DNA of 64,000 nt from Amorphophallus konjac (taxonomy: Eukaryota > Streptophyta > Magnoliopsida > Alismatales > Araceae), in the NCBI GenBank assembly GCA_022559845.1, contig CM040118.1, forward strand, positions 264,639,519-264,703,518, written 5' to 3'. Position numbers and translations under genes: made by a program. Below, piece after piece: positions 52,637 to 63,997 of the stretch (positions are counted from its first letter, which is position 1; every line of letters starts with the position of its first letter). The notes under the pieces were generated by a model. It made no database searches. It was given only the letters and a program-made list of their open reading frames with translations, and had not been told where the DNA came from.

Positions 52637-54884
52637 ATGACCCGATTTGGCAGGGACGAGAGGGTCCGGTCCGGGAGGAGGACCACTGGGTGAGGAGGAC
52701 CGAGTGGCCCATGCCCCCTTTGGGCCCGCCAGTTATCACTGCGGCCAACGTGGAGCAGCTTGATGGTGGGCAAACAGTTATGGCAGAGGGCCCCGTCGGC
52801 GAGCACAACAATGGGGTTGGGGTTGTGGAGCTGGCCCGCGCGTCGGAGGCGGGCGGAATTTATACTTATGATCGCAGCGGTGGCTATCCAGTGGAGTTTC
52901 CTTTGGACTGTCACTTGTTTGAGTTTATCAGGCACTTTGTCCCGCCAGGCATGGAGGAGAGTGACTCACAGGTTGCTGGGGCCCGTCGCCGACTGGAGCG
53001 GGCGATCTTGGTGGGCCGAGATAGCTTGCACGGGATTGTCCTTTGCGGCTTCCCGACTTTCTCTGTGGATTACTAGAGGCAGAGTCAGTTTCCCAGTGTC
53101 GAGTGCCTGGGCTTCTTCAGCAGAGCAGATCAGTTCGGAGTTCGTGCTGGAGTGATGGGTCCCGCCTTCTGGGATTTGCATGGACACCACCGAGCGGAGA
53201 CAGAGGGCAGTCCGGGATTGGTACTGGAGCCATCAGGGCTGGAGTATGCCGGGAAAGGCTATGTCGACCACAGCCTTTTGTCCAGGATTCTGCGACAGAC
53301 CGCCGTTAGCTGGTATGGCCGCTGGGCGGTGATTTCGTCACACAAGTATCGCCAGGGAGCTACCGAGTGGTTGATGGGTATAGTACACCACTACCGGGTG
53401 CTGCTAGACCGAGCTGACATCAGATATGCTGTGACTGCGGCTCTGTATGGGTATCCCTGCCACACAGGACTTTTACAGGCGTTGACAGAGCGTTTCAACC
53501 GCAGGTGGAACACCGTGGCAACGGCTGAGGGAGAGACCTCATTAGACTTGTGGTCTCTGTGGAGGATCTCTGGGTTGCCGATCAGCGGGGAGGGGTACGA
53601 GGAGATAGTGCTGGATGACCTCCATCGTAGCCACACTGACGGCCATGGACGATACCGGGTTTCTTACAGCTACCGGTATCTACTCAAGACCTGGAGGGAT
53701 CTAGCCCTGGCTGGGAAAGAGAGAGCAACGCAAACTCCCAGGGTGCTGCTGAATGCGTGGATTTGCCACTTTTATGACGGCCCCTTTTGCTTTCACCAGG
53801 AGTTCGCGAGGGACCAGACCCCCTGGGAGGAGTACACAGAGGTGGAGCTGTGTTTCCGGACATATAGCAGGTATATCTACGCGCCACAGGAGGGGTGAAA
53901 TCCCCATAGACTGCCAGACGTGACCCACCTGGCCGCGTATTTGGCATACTGGTTGGCGACGTTTGTGGTCCCCCACGGGGAGGACGGCCAGCTGAGAGTA
54001 GAGCTGTTGTGGCCTGCGTGCCAACTGGCAGAGGGACGGAGGCTGGCCTTAGCCCCAGTTGCTTTGGCTAATATTTATCAGGGACTGGGGGTACTGGCGG
54101 AGCACCCGGCGCCACGTGAGCGGAGCCTGCTCCTGCCGACTCACTACCTCAGTGCATGGGCTGGGTTGCTGTTCCCAGGGTTGGTGTCTCGCGGGTCTGT
54201 GAAGAACCAGGCGGCACCATTGTTGTTTAGCTTCACCGGACAGCCCGATGGGGACACAGTGATGCAGCTGGAGGAAGCCAGGAGGGTCTTGTGTTACTTG
54301 CCCGGCAGGGGCGAGGAGGGTGTTCCTTTTGACGGTGCTACCAGGGACTCCCACCTGATCATGGTGCCTTTGAATGGTGGGGCGGCCTGCGCCCTACCCT
54401 ACCAACTGGAGCCGGACGCGTCATTGTACACAGAGTGGGTGATGTGATGAGCACCCGGCCAGCGGTGCTGCCTTTACACCGGTCCGTGACGAGCTTCTTA
54501 GAGCCGTACTACCCGCACAGGTTCGCTCGGAACTTCGGGTACGACCAGGGGATCCCGCCGAACCAGGAGTTCCCTTTGGCGGGTCGTCAGTACAAGGGTC
54601 GAGACACACATTTGCTAGCCGCGGCGTGGTGGGACTTCTACTGTCGCCGAGAGCCGGAGCGACTGCCGACGCCTGTGCCGGGAGGCAGGGGACGGTTCGA
54701 CGTCCACTACGCCAGATGGTGGTTCGAGCATAGTCACCAGTACCGACAGAAGGCCTCGGCGATCCGGAAAGCCGAGGAGACCCGTCTTTTGAGGGAGGAC
54801 CTGCCTCTCATCGCACTGGATGACGGGTATCTGCAGACTCGCTTTTCTCGGGTCCGCCGGGAGGTAGAGAGGCTGGCGCAGTAG
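52637..54884 (+). pseudogene. Plant mobile domain (PMD) gene, antisense within copy D
   Basis: PMD proteins are plant proteins of the MAIN/MAIL group; related versions travel in retrotransposons. Start ATG 52637 follows a likely acceptor AG (52633-52634), as in copy A, but the frame shifts within about 20 codons. The main frame then has GGIYTYDRSGGYPVEFPLD and GMEESDSQV, next PMD motifs LLQALTERFNRRWNTVATAEGE and ISGLPISGEGYEEI. It goes on with HLAAYLAYWLATFVVPHGEDGQ, RLALAPVALANIYQGLGVLAEH, and YPHRFARNFGYDQGIPPNQEF with WWDFYCRREP. Stops at 53074 and 53896 (Gln or Trp expected) and a frameshift near 54440 break it. It may bind nucleic acid or serve the element; the role is unknown. Confidence 0.8.
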
Positions 54885-56220
54885 GCGCCCAGGGGGAGCC
54901 AAGGCTCTTTGTCAACGGGGCGGAGCGGCAACGGGCCACTGAAGCCCCTCAAGCAGGCGCGGGCAGCACCTAGAGGTACCAGAGTCCGGACACCTCGACC
55001 CGGGACGTCGAGGACTTGGTGGACCCAGTTTCTGGCTGACTGCGGGTTCGAGCAGCGGGGTTCGCTGGACCGAGTGCTCCCTGAGGGGAGCTTTGCAGAT
55101 ACGGCGACTGACGACTGGAGGCGTCATATTGCCCACGCGATCGGGTCAGCTGGACCTGTAGAGCTCGTGTCCCTCATTGAGTGCGCCTACACCCTGAGGG
55201 ACGTGAAGGAGGCGGTCGCGAAGGCCACACGGGTTGTGGGTTTGAAGCCAGAGCAGCTAGTTCCTCCGCCACTGACCACCTTCGCGACTTCAGGTAAGAC
55301 CTCTTTGTTAGCCTGCTAGCCCTGCTTTGTTGTTTTCTAGGACATATGGCTGAGAGATCTTGTGTGGCTATGTTTGGCAGGTTCTGCGGTAGACAGGGAT
55401 CCCCTCTCCACAGGGACATCTTCTGGGGATGGTGACGGGGCCCTTCAGCCCCGAAGGAAGCGCCCCCGGGTGGAGACCGGAGTCAGGGAGGTTGGTGAGT
55501 CCTCTCGGGGACCTGCTGCCAGGGAGCATATCGAGGCGGAGGCAGCTCTGAGTAAGTACCATATCCGCCTACTTGCTTTATGTTGATTCAGCCATGACGA
55601 TTGGCTAACCTTGTGCAATTGGATTTGCTTTTCACAGCGCCATTGGAGGCCGGGGCTGATGCGGCCTTCTCGCCACCCCACGAAGTCGACCCACTTTCTG
55701 ATGACGGGGTCGATCACGAGATAGATATGGAGGGGCTTCTTCGTATGATGGACGAGCCCACCCCTACTATTGGGACCTTCCCTGATTTCGAGCCATGGAA
55801 GGCTTCAAAGGATGCCCAGCCATGTAAACAATTCTGGGACTGAGCATGTTGTGTTTATGGTTGTATTTGATCCTGGGAGTTGACATCGTTGCTGGTGTCG
55901 TGCAGAGATGGCCGGGGCATCAGAGACCACAGCTTCTTCAGAGGTGCAAGGCGAGGTGCCCCCATCCATTGACGGGTAGGAGCCCGCTGTGACCCAGGAT
56001 GGCTTGGGTAAGTCTCAAACTGTTACGGAAAGTATTGCCCTTTCATTATAGAGTTGCGGAGATGCCAATACTGACCGACTCTATGATGCCATTTGCTAGG
56101 TGAGGATCCAGCCGCCACTCTGGAGATGATTCAGGAGCTAGTCCGCACAGGCCCTTCCATGTCTCTCCCCTCCTTTAAGGGAGAGCCTGAGGGGAGGAGT
56201 GATGCGGGACGGACCACGGA
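54885..56220 (+). pseudogene. 3' part of the PMD gene with four short introns
   Basis: After a TAG at 54882 the frame continues (LVSLIECAYTLRDVKEAVAKA) to a donor at 55294. GT-AG introns of 82-92 bases are predicted at 55294-55380, 55552-55637, 55824-55905 and 56008-56099. The exons between them are acidic or basic, with a nuclear-signal-like RRKRPR and the stretch GLLRMMDEPTPTIGTFPDFEPW. The gene end is not clear; similarity is lost before 56240. Because this strand is antisense to the element RNA, such introns would not be spliced out during retrotransposition. Confidence 0.55.
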
Positions 56221-56465
56221 CTCGACTCCAAATGGATATGCGATCCTCGGACTCTAAACAAGCTCGCGATCGTCCCTTTTCGAGGGAAGCGTCGGACGTG
56301 CGCGGTTGAGAAACCGGCAAGAGCTAGGGTGGTCAACTCACAATTTCGTGCCCGGATCGGGTCACGGGACGGTATCTCTCTCTCTCTCGCAGCATCGATG
56401 ATATAAAAGTAAAGCGGGCTACGATTTTGCGGGTTTTCGCCAGAGCTTTTTTTTTTTTCTCTTTA
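56221..56465. other. Spacer between the PMD gene and the copy D tail
   Basis: Contains a (TC)n run near 56374-56386, a partial tail motif at 56425-56447 (TTTTGCGGGTTTTCGCC), and a T run. No gene. Confidence 0.4.
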
Positions 56466-56597
56466 CCAGCCCTACCGCCCTTGCGGGTTTTCGCCAGAGC
56501 TGGCCCCCTTTAGCTTTTTCCGGTACCCCCTTGCGGGTTTTTACACCGAGGGGTTACCCGATTTTGCCTGAGGTTCCCTTTCGGGTTTTCACCTCAG
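56466..56597 (-). other. GNRA hairpin module 1 in the copy D tail
   Basis: Three hairpins on the element sense strand with GAAAACCCGMAAGGG-like tips. Outer stems as read on plus: CCAGC/GCTGG (56466-56470 with 56499-56503), CGGT/ACCG (56521-56524 with 56545-56548) and CTGAGGT/ACCTCAG (56568-56574 with 56591-56597). Confidence 0.7.
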
Positions 56598-56639
56598 CTG
56601 GGTTGGTGGCAATTTTTGCCCCCAGTCGTCTCGTAGAGA

Positions 56640-57243
56640 GAGTTGACTGAGGCCGCCGGGGTATCTCTATTTTTAACCCCATTTTTTTATATATATATTT
56701 ATTTACTTTTTTGAGACTGCCGTCCATAGCATGTTGCTATCAGGGGACGTAACCTGAGATTGGAAGGAGAGGATAGCCGAATATTGTTCGACCATTCATA
56801 AAGGTTTTTAGAAATCCTTAAACCATGGTAGTGAAAGGCCACTTTGCCATGGGAAGGTATGACGGGGGTTGTAACGATGGATCTGGGGTTGTATGGGGGA
56901 AACTGGGATTATACTGAACTGGAGGGCTTTGGATTTGCTGGATATGTGGGATGTAGGGGCAGAGGATGATAAATATCTGGGGAATGTATCGGGATGTAAG
57001 TTTACCGAGATGGTGACTGGAAGTTTGACTGTCACAGGGACTGGTTGAACTGTGACATTGAGGTGAGGGCCAAAGGTTGGCCGAGCTGAGCGGGAGTAAC
57101 GCAAGATTAACTGGGGATTAGAGGGCTTGCGCTATAGCAATGCAAGTGTATTGGAGACTGGTCCTGGGTGAGACTAACGGCCCACCAAGGGACAGGTGGA
57201 AGGCCGTGCTGACTGGTAGGGAGAAGAAGATTTTCTCGTTATC
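56640..57243. other. Spacer between the two hairpin modules
   Basis: A T-rich block at 56690-56710, then unremarkable sequence. The 98-residue minus frame at 56808-57104 matches nothing I know. Confidence 0.4.
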
Positions 57244-57373
57244 GGCTCTACCGCCCTTTCGGGTTTTCGCTAGAGCCAACCCCCTTTAGCTTTTTCCGAC
57301 GCGCCCTTGCGGGTTTTCACGTCGAGGGGTTTCCCGATTTTGCATGAGGTTCCCTTTCGGGTTTTCACCTCAG
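57244..57373 (-). other. GNRA hairpin module 2 in the copy D tail
   Basis: Duplicate of module 1, about 780 bases away, with different but paired stems: GGCTCTA/TAGAGCC (57244-57250 with 57271-57277), CGACG/CGTCG (57297-57301 with 57320-57324) and TGAGGT/ACCTCA (57345-57350 with 57367-57372). Tips on the sense strand are GAAAACCCGAAAGGG, GAAAACCCGCAAGGG and GAAAACCCGAAAGGG. Confidence 0.72.
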
Positions 57374-57689
57374 TCGGGTCACTGGCCTTTTTGCCCCCAG
57401 CCACCCTATTGTGGTGAGGATGACTGGGTCTGCCGGGGCATCTCTATTTTTAATCCCATTTTTTTTATTATTTTTTTTTGACTTACCTGTGAGGCTGCCG
57501 GCTAAACTGGTGCTGGTGCAGAAGTGCCCGTGTTCCCATAGTGACAGGAACGAGGGCAGGGGACCGGTTCCCGCGGATGCGTGGCGGCTATTCCGAGGAG
57601 CTAAACTGGCTGGTTGACTGGGAATTGAAGACCGGGAGGACTGGCCGGTGGGATCCTCCACGGGGGAGGACCGGCCTTATTAGTAGTAG

Positions 57690-58799
57690 CTGGGGCGTGC
57701 GCCTTAGTCTGGCTGGCGCGCGAACTCATGCTCTGGCGCATAGTATAGCTTCATGAGTTTGCCGTTGAGAGGCGGGAACAGTCTGTCATTTGTGATCAAC
57801 AACCGTGTAGGCTCCACTCTCATAGACATTCTGGATGATGTATGGACCTCGCCAATTTGGCTGCAGTTTTCCACTGGAGCGCCCTGCCATGACCTCTTTT
57901 TCCTTGATCATGACGAGGTCGCCTTGCTTGAAAGCTCGCTGCCTGACGAGTTTATCATAGGCCCGGACCATGCGAGCCTGATATGCTTGCAGGTGTTTGT
58001 AGGCTTCGAGTCGCTTGCCTTCGAGATCGGCGAGCTCTTCTAGCCTTCTCTGGTACTCATTTTCGTCAGGGCCGGCAAGGCTGGTGTGGATGGCCACACG
58101 ATAAGAGACTAACTGGACTTCGATGGGGATAACTGCTTTTGCCCCGTAAGCAAGCGAGAACGGCGAGGACCCCGTGGGGGTTTTGTAGACCGTCCGATAG
58201 GCCCACAATGCTTCGAAGAACTTTTCACCCCAATCGCGTTTCCGGTGGCTAACCATCTTAGCCAGGAGCTTGCAGAGGGTTTTGTTGAAGGCTTCCGCTA
58301 AACCGTTAGCCTGGGGGTTGTAGACCGAAGAAGTTCTCCAGTCGATTTGGAATTTGGCCGCTAACTGGTATACGGCCTTATTCTTGAAGGGTGTCCCGTT
58401 GTCGGACACTATGCGACTGGGAGTACCGAATCGGTATATGATGTTGTGCCGGACGAATCTGGCAACGACTTCGCCGGTGACCTCTCGCAAGGGTAGAGCC
58501 TCCGCCCAGCGGGAGAAGTAATCAGTGGCGACCAAGATGTATTTATGGCCCTTCGAAGATGGCGGGAAAGGCCCCGCGATGTCCATGCCCCACTCAGCGA
58601 ATGGCCAGGTAGGGGCCGTAGGACGCAATGGGTTAAAAGGTTTCCTGGGTACTGGGCCAAAGGCTTGGCATTGATGGCATGCACGGGCATACTGGATACA
58701 ATCCGCGTACATGGTTGGCCTGTAGAAGCCTTTGAGCTTGATGTTGTGTTTCATCCGATCTCTGGCCTGGTGCGCACCGCACAATCCGGAGTGGACTTC
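57690..58799 (-). pseudogene. Tat-clade integrase (copy D)
   Basis: Follows the TAG at 58800-58802, where Gln is expected. The zinc-binding region (EVHSGLCGAHQ, then CHQCQAF) is complete. The catalytic triad is present in GMDIAGPF, IVSDNGTPFKN and NGLAEAFNKTL, so the core could work. The C-terminal part has RAFKQGDLVMIKE and WRGPYIIQNVYESGAYTVVD. The long frame closes at 57786, one base out of phase with the expected ending (LFPPLNGKLMKLYYAP) that runs to about 57690. It would insert the element DNA. No chromodomain follows, as usual for Tat. Confidence 0.93.
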
Positions 58800-59531
58800 C
58801 TACATGTCAGCTCGAGCCTCCGCCAGAGAGACACATCTCAGGAGAATCGACTTGTCCTTCTCGTGGACGAGTCGGTACAGGGAGTCGCCAATCAGCTCGT
58901 AAGAGGTTACTCGGCGGAGTAGCTGGACCCTTTGAGCTCGGTTAGGGGGAAGCCACCCTTTCTTGAACTTGATGATGGGCGCACGCCAATCATCCTCTTC
59001 TAGTGGTGTGCTCTGGTCAAGGTCGTGGACCTCGTAAATGGTGAGACCGGTGTTGCCTTCGAGTGAGCTCGACATCAGTCTTCTGTGTTTGATGACGATG
59101 TCGACCTCGCCCTCAGGCGGGAGCTTGATGGCCGCGGCCAATTTTGCTAAGGCATCCGCCTGAGCGTTGCTGCTTCTGGGAATGTGATCTATTTCGAAGA
59201 AATAGAACTTCTGGGTTAGTCTGGTGACGGTGGTATGGTATGGAACCAACTATGGCTTCCACACGTCATAGATGCCGAGGACCTGTCGGACTATCAGCTG
59301 GGAGTCCCCGTAGGCTTTGAGGCATTTAATGCCCATGTGGAGAGCCATCTGGAGCCCAATGAGTAGAGCTTCATACTCGGCTTCATTGTTGGTCAAGGAC
59401 TTCATGAGGGCGCAAGAGTTATACAAAACTCCGCCCTGTGGAGTCAAGAAGACTATGCCGGCACCTGCTGTAGTGGCTGGATCCTGGTTGCTCCGGGTGA
59501 TCCCTCGGGAAGCACCGTCGAAGTAGAGCTC
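58800..59531 (-). pseudogene. Archaeal-type RNase H (aRH) of copy D
   Basis: A second RNase H gained by Tat elements. Motifs: CWELYFDGASRG, LTNNEAEYEALLIGLQ, KAYGDSQLIVRQV and HIPRSSNAQADALAKLA, carrying the expected acidic residues. A TAG at 59250, after YDVWKP, interrupts it, probably at a former Gln. Downstream IYEVHDLDQ and LYRLVHEKDKSILLRCVS link it to integrase in the same frame. It is thought to support or replace the first RNase H. Confidence 0.9.
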
Positions 59532-59540
59532 CCAGCAAGG

Positions 59541-59687
59541 CACGCTGGTTGTGAGAGCACTTGGCTGCCAATAATGCAAGACATCTCCGCTCTGTTCAAC
59601 TGGTTGTTGTGATTGAGCAACAGTGGTTGTGAGAGCGCTTTGCTGCCAGTAGTGCAAGACATCTCTGCTCTGTTCAACCGGTTGTTG
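59541..59687 (-). repeat. 78-base tandem duplication between RNase H and aRH
   Basis: The linker codes QQPVEQSRDVLHYWQQSALTT and then QQPVEQSGDVLHYWQPSALTT, 26 residues apart. The frame is kept. It makes the linker longer without touching either enzyme. Confidence 0.9.
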
Positions 59688-59689
59688 TA

Positions 59690-60986
59690 ATTGAGCAGCA
59701 AGGGACTCCTCGTCCGGGAGCTCCGAGCTGAAGGGTGAGTCGTCTGGTACTGGATGGGCTGCCAAGAATTCAGCCATGCCCTGTCCTTTAATTGCTTTTC
59801 TGGGGACATAGGTAATGTCGTACTCCATCAACAGGAGAGCCCACCTCCCCAGTCTGGCCGAAAGGACAGGTCGTCGAAGGAGATACTTCAGAGGGTCGTG
59901 CTTGGATATAAGCTCGACTCGATGAGACAGGAGGTAATCCCGCAGCTTCTTGACTGCGAACACTAATGCCAGACAGACCTTCTCTATGGGGGAGTAGCGG
60001 TACTCGGCACCGATTAGCTTCCGGCTGAGGTAATAGAGGGGCTGCTCTTTACCTTCTTCATTGACCTGCGCCAACAGAGCTCCTAGCGAAGCGTCCATGG
60101 CAGCAATGTAAAGGATGAGGGGTTTACCCTTGACTGGTGCTCCCAAGACTGGGGGAGTAAGGAGATACTCCTTGATTTGCTTGAAAGCCACTTGGCATTC
60201 CGAGTCCCATGTGAACGGGGCGTCTTTCTTCATCAGCTTGCTGAAAGGCGCGCACCGACCGGAGAGGTTAGAGATAAACCTCCGAATATAGGTCAGCCTC
60301 CCTTGGAAGGACCTAAGTTCAGTGATGTTGTTGGGTGGTGGGAGTTTCCGGATCGCCTTGATCTTGCTGGGATCCACCTCGATTCCTCGGTATCTGACGA
60401 CGAAGCCGAGAAATTTGCCGCTAGATACGCCAAAGGCGCATTTCATGGGGTTCATCTTGAGCCCATATTGCCGGAGACGCTCGAAGACTTGGCGAAGGTC
60501 GCTCAAATGGTCTTCACGCCTTTTGGTCTTGACGACGAGGTCGTCGACATAACATTCGACGATGTTGTGCAGCATCTCGTCGAATATTTTAGTCATCGCC
60601 CTTTGGTAAGTAGCACCGGCATTCTTCAAACCGAAGGGCATGCGTTTGTAATTGATAATCCCCTTGGGGGATCTGAAGGCTGTGTGGTTCTTGTCTTTAA
60701 GGGACATCCGGATTTGATTATAACCGGACGACCAGTCCATGAAAGACAAGGCTTCATGGCTGGTGGTCATATCGACCATTGTTTCTGTGATAGGGACTGG
60801 AAAGTCGTCCTTCGGACAGGTTTTGTTGAGGTCCCGAAAGTCGACGCAGATGCGGACATGACCATTTTTCTTCTTGACTGGAACTATATTGGCGAGCCAG
60901 ATCGGGTAGATGCACGGCTCGATGAAGTCGACCTCCGCCATTTTATGAACTTCGGTCGAAACCTGGATCTCCAGCTCATGGCGCAT
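59690..60986 (-). pseudogene. Tat-clade reverse transcriptase and RNase H (copy D)
   Basis: This part of the frame is open. RT motifs: WLANIVPVKKKNGHVRICVDFRDLN, FMDWSSGYNQIRM, KRMPFGLKNAGATYQRAM and the catalytic ECYVDDLVV at residues 144-152 of the frame, then FLGFVVRYRGIEVDP. RNase H follows with LYIAAMDASLGALLAQ, YYLSRKLIGAEYRYSPIEK and GRWALLLMEYDITYVPRKA. The motifs look complete, so the RT could have been active recently. A TAG at about 60993, where Gln is expected, separates it from the pre-RT part. Confidence 0.93.
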
Positions 60987-60989
60987 GCG

Positions 60990-61747
60990 CCGCTATGGTT
61001 GCTTGACCGGAGCGATTGGGGGAGAAACGGCTAGATCGTGCTCCGCCACGGAGGGGTCTAGCCCTGGCATCTCCTTGTACGTCCAGGCGAAGCAGTCCTT
61101 GAACTCGAGCAGGAGTTGCTTGTAGTTCTGCTTCTCTAGTGAGGGCACTGACGAATGTAGGCTGAGGGGCTTCATCTTCGCCCAGATTTATCTCCACAAG
61201 ATCGTCGATCGTCGCCTGGCAGCCGTCCTCCAGCTCGGGAAGAGCGGGTTGGAGGTCGATGAAATCGTCATCATCAGTGTCGGCTTCGTGTATTTCTTGG
61301 TTCTCGAAGCCATCGACTGGTGCTGAAGGGACCGGAGAGTAGTTGTCACTGGAATCCGCTAGGGATCGATCTGGGCCGCCGGCTTTTGGCCAGCAGTCGT
61401 CAACTGGAGTTGCTGAGATTTCTCCGAGGTTGCCTGGCGAAGCTGACAATCTTTCGCAGCTTGGACCAGCAAGATCCCCCCCCCCCCTCAGGAAGGTTTA
61501 CTATGCTGGGTCCCTCGACTGTCTGAGAGACCGGGGAAGCTTCTTCCGTCCCTTTGTCCTGGCAGGGAGGCGAAGAAGGTTCCCTGACGTCTTGAACCGG
61601 AATTCTGGCTTTGGCGGAGATCGGGGCCAAGACTTCCTCTCTCTCATCCCCGGAGCTGTCGAATTTGGCTTCGACTCTTATTTGGTCGTCGGCTGGTGGC
61701 ACCAAGCCTACGACGTTAACTGCGTAGTGGACGCGGAAGTCCGGGTC
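60990..61747 (-). pseudogene. Linker and pre-RT region of copy D
   Basis: Acidic linker FENQEIHEADTDDDDFIDLQ, then DLVEINLGEDEAPQPTFVSAL, a frameshift near 61130, and LLEFKDCFAWTYKEMPGLDPSVAEHDLA. It has the same layout as copies A and E. An 11-base C run near 61477 marks another likely frame change to the part above it. Confidence 0.8.
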
Positions 61748-62740
61748 CTAGTCGTAACCAAGCCCCCTGGTATCCTTATGGAAGGACGGGGGTTGCCTCC
61801 GGACCTGGGAAGGGTCCCACAGTCGACGGAAGTATCTTTGTTGGGCAGGGGTCTGCCACAGGGGAATGTGTTGTTTCAAACACATTTCTTGAATATGCGG
61901 CGACAGGTCGCCCAACACCTGAACTGCTTCAGGGGTGTCATCGGCTTGCCTAGACCAGCTGAAGTCGTCATCTGGCGGGGCCTGAGGGACTATGTCTCCT
62001 TTGTAGAAGACAATCGGTTTGTCCCTGTTAGCCTTCCTTTTGTTCTGGTGTTGTCGCTTGAAGGTGACAGTGAAGGTCGTCAGCGACTCGACACTGTGCT
62101 CCTCGGATGCACACGGGAGCTGGAAGTAGTCTGGTGGCAAGCATATACTCTTGCCGATAGCTCGGCTAATAAGGTTAGCCTCGAAGTCGATCTGGCGCCT
62201 TTCAGGGCGATCTGGGGTTGACTTGGAGCCGAGACACAACCGGTGAAGCTTGGCCTTTTCCTCGTCAACAGAGAAGAGGTCATCATCGTCTTCCTCTGAG
62301 AGCCAACCGTTGCTTTTACTCTTGATCACGGGGTATGGACTAATCCCTTTAAAGTAGAGCGCAACGTCAGCTAGGTTGCATTCTGCTGATATAAATGGCG
62401 ACAGGTCTGTAAAGACCGTGTGTTGCTCTCCGTCCTTGGCATACTTGATGCATTGGTGGAGAGTTGACGAGACGACCCAGTTTTCATGGAGCCAGGGTCT
62501 GCCCAGTAGCATCTTATAAGACGTGTTGGAGTCGATGATGTAGAATGTCGCCTTAGAGGCGAAATCATCGAGCACCAGATCGACGTCCACATGGCCGAGG
62601 ACGTCCTCGGTGTTCTGGTTGAAGCCGGATATCTTAACCGCCTGGACCTTATGGAGGTATGGGGTCAGATATAGAGACTTGAATGTCTTGAGCGGCATGA
62701 TGTTGACGCGGCACCAGCGTCCACCAGGATTCGGTTCACA
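61748..62740 (-). pseudogene. Tat-clade protease and spacer (copy D)
   Basis: The protease has GHDVNRILVDAGAA (Asp-Ala-Gly active site), a frameshift at about 62705, then IMPLKTFKSLYL, VKISGFNQNTEDVLGHVDV and LLGRPWLHENW. The spacer has IKYAKDGEQHTVF, RRQIDFEANLISRAIGKS and DKPIVFYKGD, and matches copy E over its length. It would cut Gag-Pol. The spacer's role is unknown. Confidence 0.85.
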
Positions 62741-63997
62741 TCGTGCCCGTTGATCTTCCCCTTCATATAAAGAGGGCGATTGTGGCACGGAGGGGACAAC
62801 AACATGTCTTTCTCCGTGAAGGTGATGGTGGCTGCGAAGGCTCCATAGGCAGCCGCCTTCATTTCCGCGGCATGCGCTTCATAAACTTCTGGCTCTTGGA
62901 GTATTTTGATAAGGGTTTCCCTTAGATCCTCACTCCAAGTGATGGCTTCCCAGATTGAAATGCTGGCAGGGAAGCGCTTCATCTGGTGGAGGACCTTCCG
63001 GTCAGCTCGGGCTCGAGCATCCTCCAGAGAGGGTAGTATGTTAGGCTGGCCTTCTGCGAGCTGCCGTGTTGTTCCCCGTCGGGAAGCTACACTGCCTTGC
63101 CCTTACCACCGGGATCAGATTGACTTTGATCGCCAGCGGGCTCCTGGAACAGGGACGCCAATGACGACTTTTCTGGGGGTGGCTGGTGGGCTGGCTCGTC
63201 CTTGCCGGACGGTCCCGCTTGCTCTGCTGCAGAAGCTGGTACTGGTGCAGAGGCTGGGAGGCTGGCAGTAGCCTCTTCAACGCCGGTAGGATCGAAGATA
63301 CCAGGTCCGCCCCGAATCTCTACTTCCAGAATGGGAGCCGGTTCCTCTCCTCGGAAGAGGATGATTCGCTCCGGGTCGAAAGTGGACGGAGAGAGGGGTA
63401 ACTCGGGAGTTCTCCCACGGCCTCTACCGCGTCCCCGGCCACGACCTCGGCCGCGTCCGGTGTGCTCTGGAGCTGGCTGTAGCCCGAGAGGGGCGGTAGC
63501 CCTTTGTCTTGTCCGAGAGGCTATTGGCTCGCCCCGCCGAGAAGCGTTAATATTGTCGGGAGGTGGGATGGCCACCATGTTACAGGTGCAGCGTTGGAGC
63601 ATTTCTTCCAGCTGCTCTGGGGTGATCTCCTTGTCTTTATAGCACAAGGAGAGCTCGTCAGGGATCACGAGTCTTTCGCCGTTCTTGAGCTTTTGGATCA
63701 TTTCTTGGACCCAATTTCTGAGGCAGGTTCGTTTCTGCATTTCTTCCCACGGGATGTACCTGTCGAGTGGGAGAGCCCCGGTAGGACGAGGGGGAACGTA
63801 TTCCTCCAAGTCATCAATGAGCCGTTGGAGCCTTTGGAGAGAGGCGTTGGCTCGGCCGGGAATTGCAGGGCGGCTGCTTGTTCAGCCTGTTTCTTGAGCC
63901 GCCTTCTAAGGTTCTTCCTCCTGTTTTTCTCTCGTCTCTTGGCAATAGCCGTCTCCAAGGGAGTAGGAGGGAGAGGTGCTGGAGCCGGAGTTGACAA
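62741..63997 (-). pseudogene. Tat-clade gag, C-terminal part (copy D)
   Basis: From the right: a basic block RREKNRRKNLRRRLKKQAEQ, a frameshift near 63810, then EEYVPPRPTG, LSLCYKDKEITPEQLEEML and CTCNMVAIPPPDNIN. Next come about eight Gly-Arg pairs near 63430, a proline/alanine-rich stretch, and MKRFPASISIWEAITWSEDL with TEKDMLLSPPCHNRPLYMKG. The GR run is typical of RNA-binding tails and is not found in copy E. The capsid and knuckle parts lie beyond the window. Confidence 0.82.

Noticed and set aside
49996..52935. Several frames of 130-200 residues in LTR-D
   Set aside because: They occur on both strands, span the LTR and its edge, and match nothing. Composition explains them.
60177..62221. 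Plus-strand frames of 285 and 292 residues
   Set aside because: They are reverse shadows of the minus-strand pol gene, which has all RT and protease motifs.
63202..63642. Plus-strand proline/arginine-rich frame of 146 residues
   Set aside because: Reverse shadow of the Gly-Arg run in gag of copy D.
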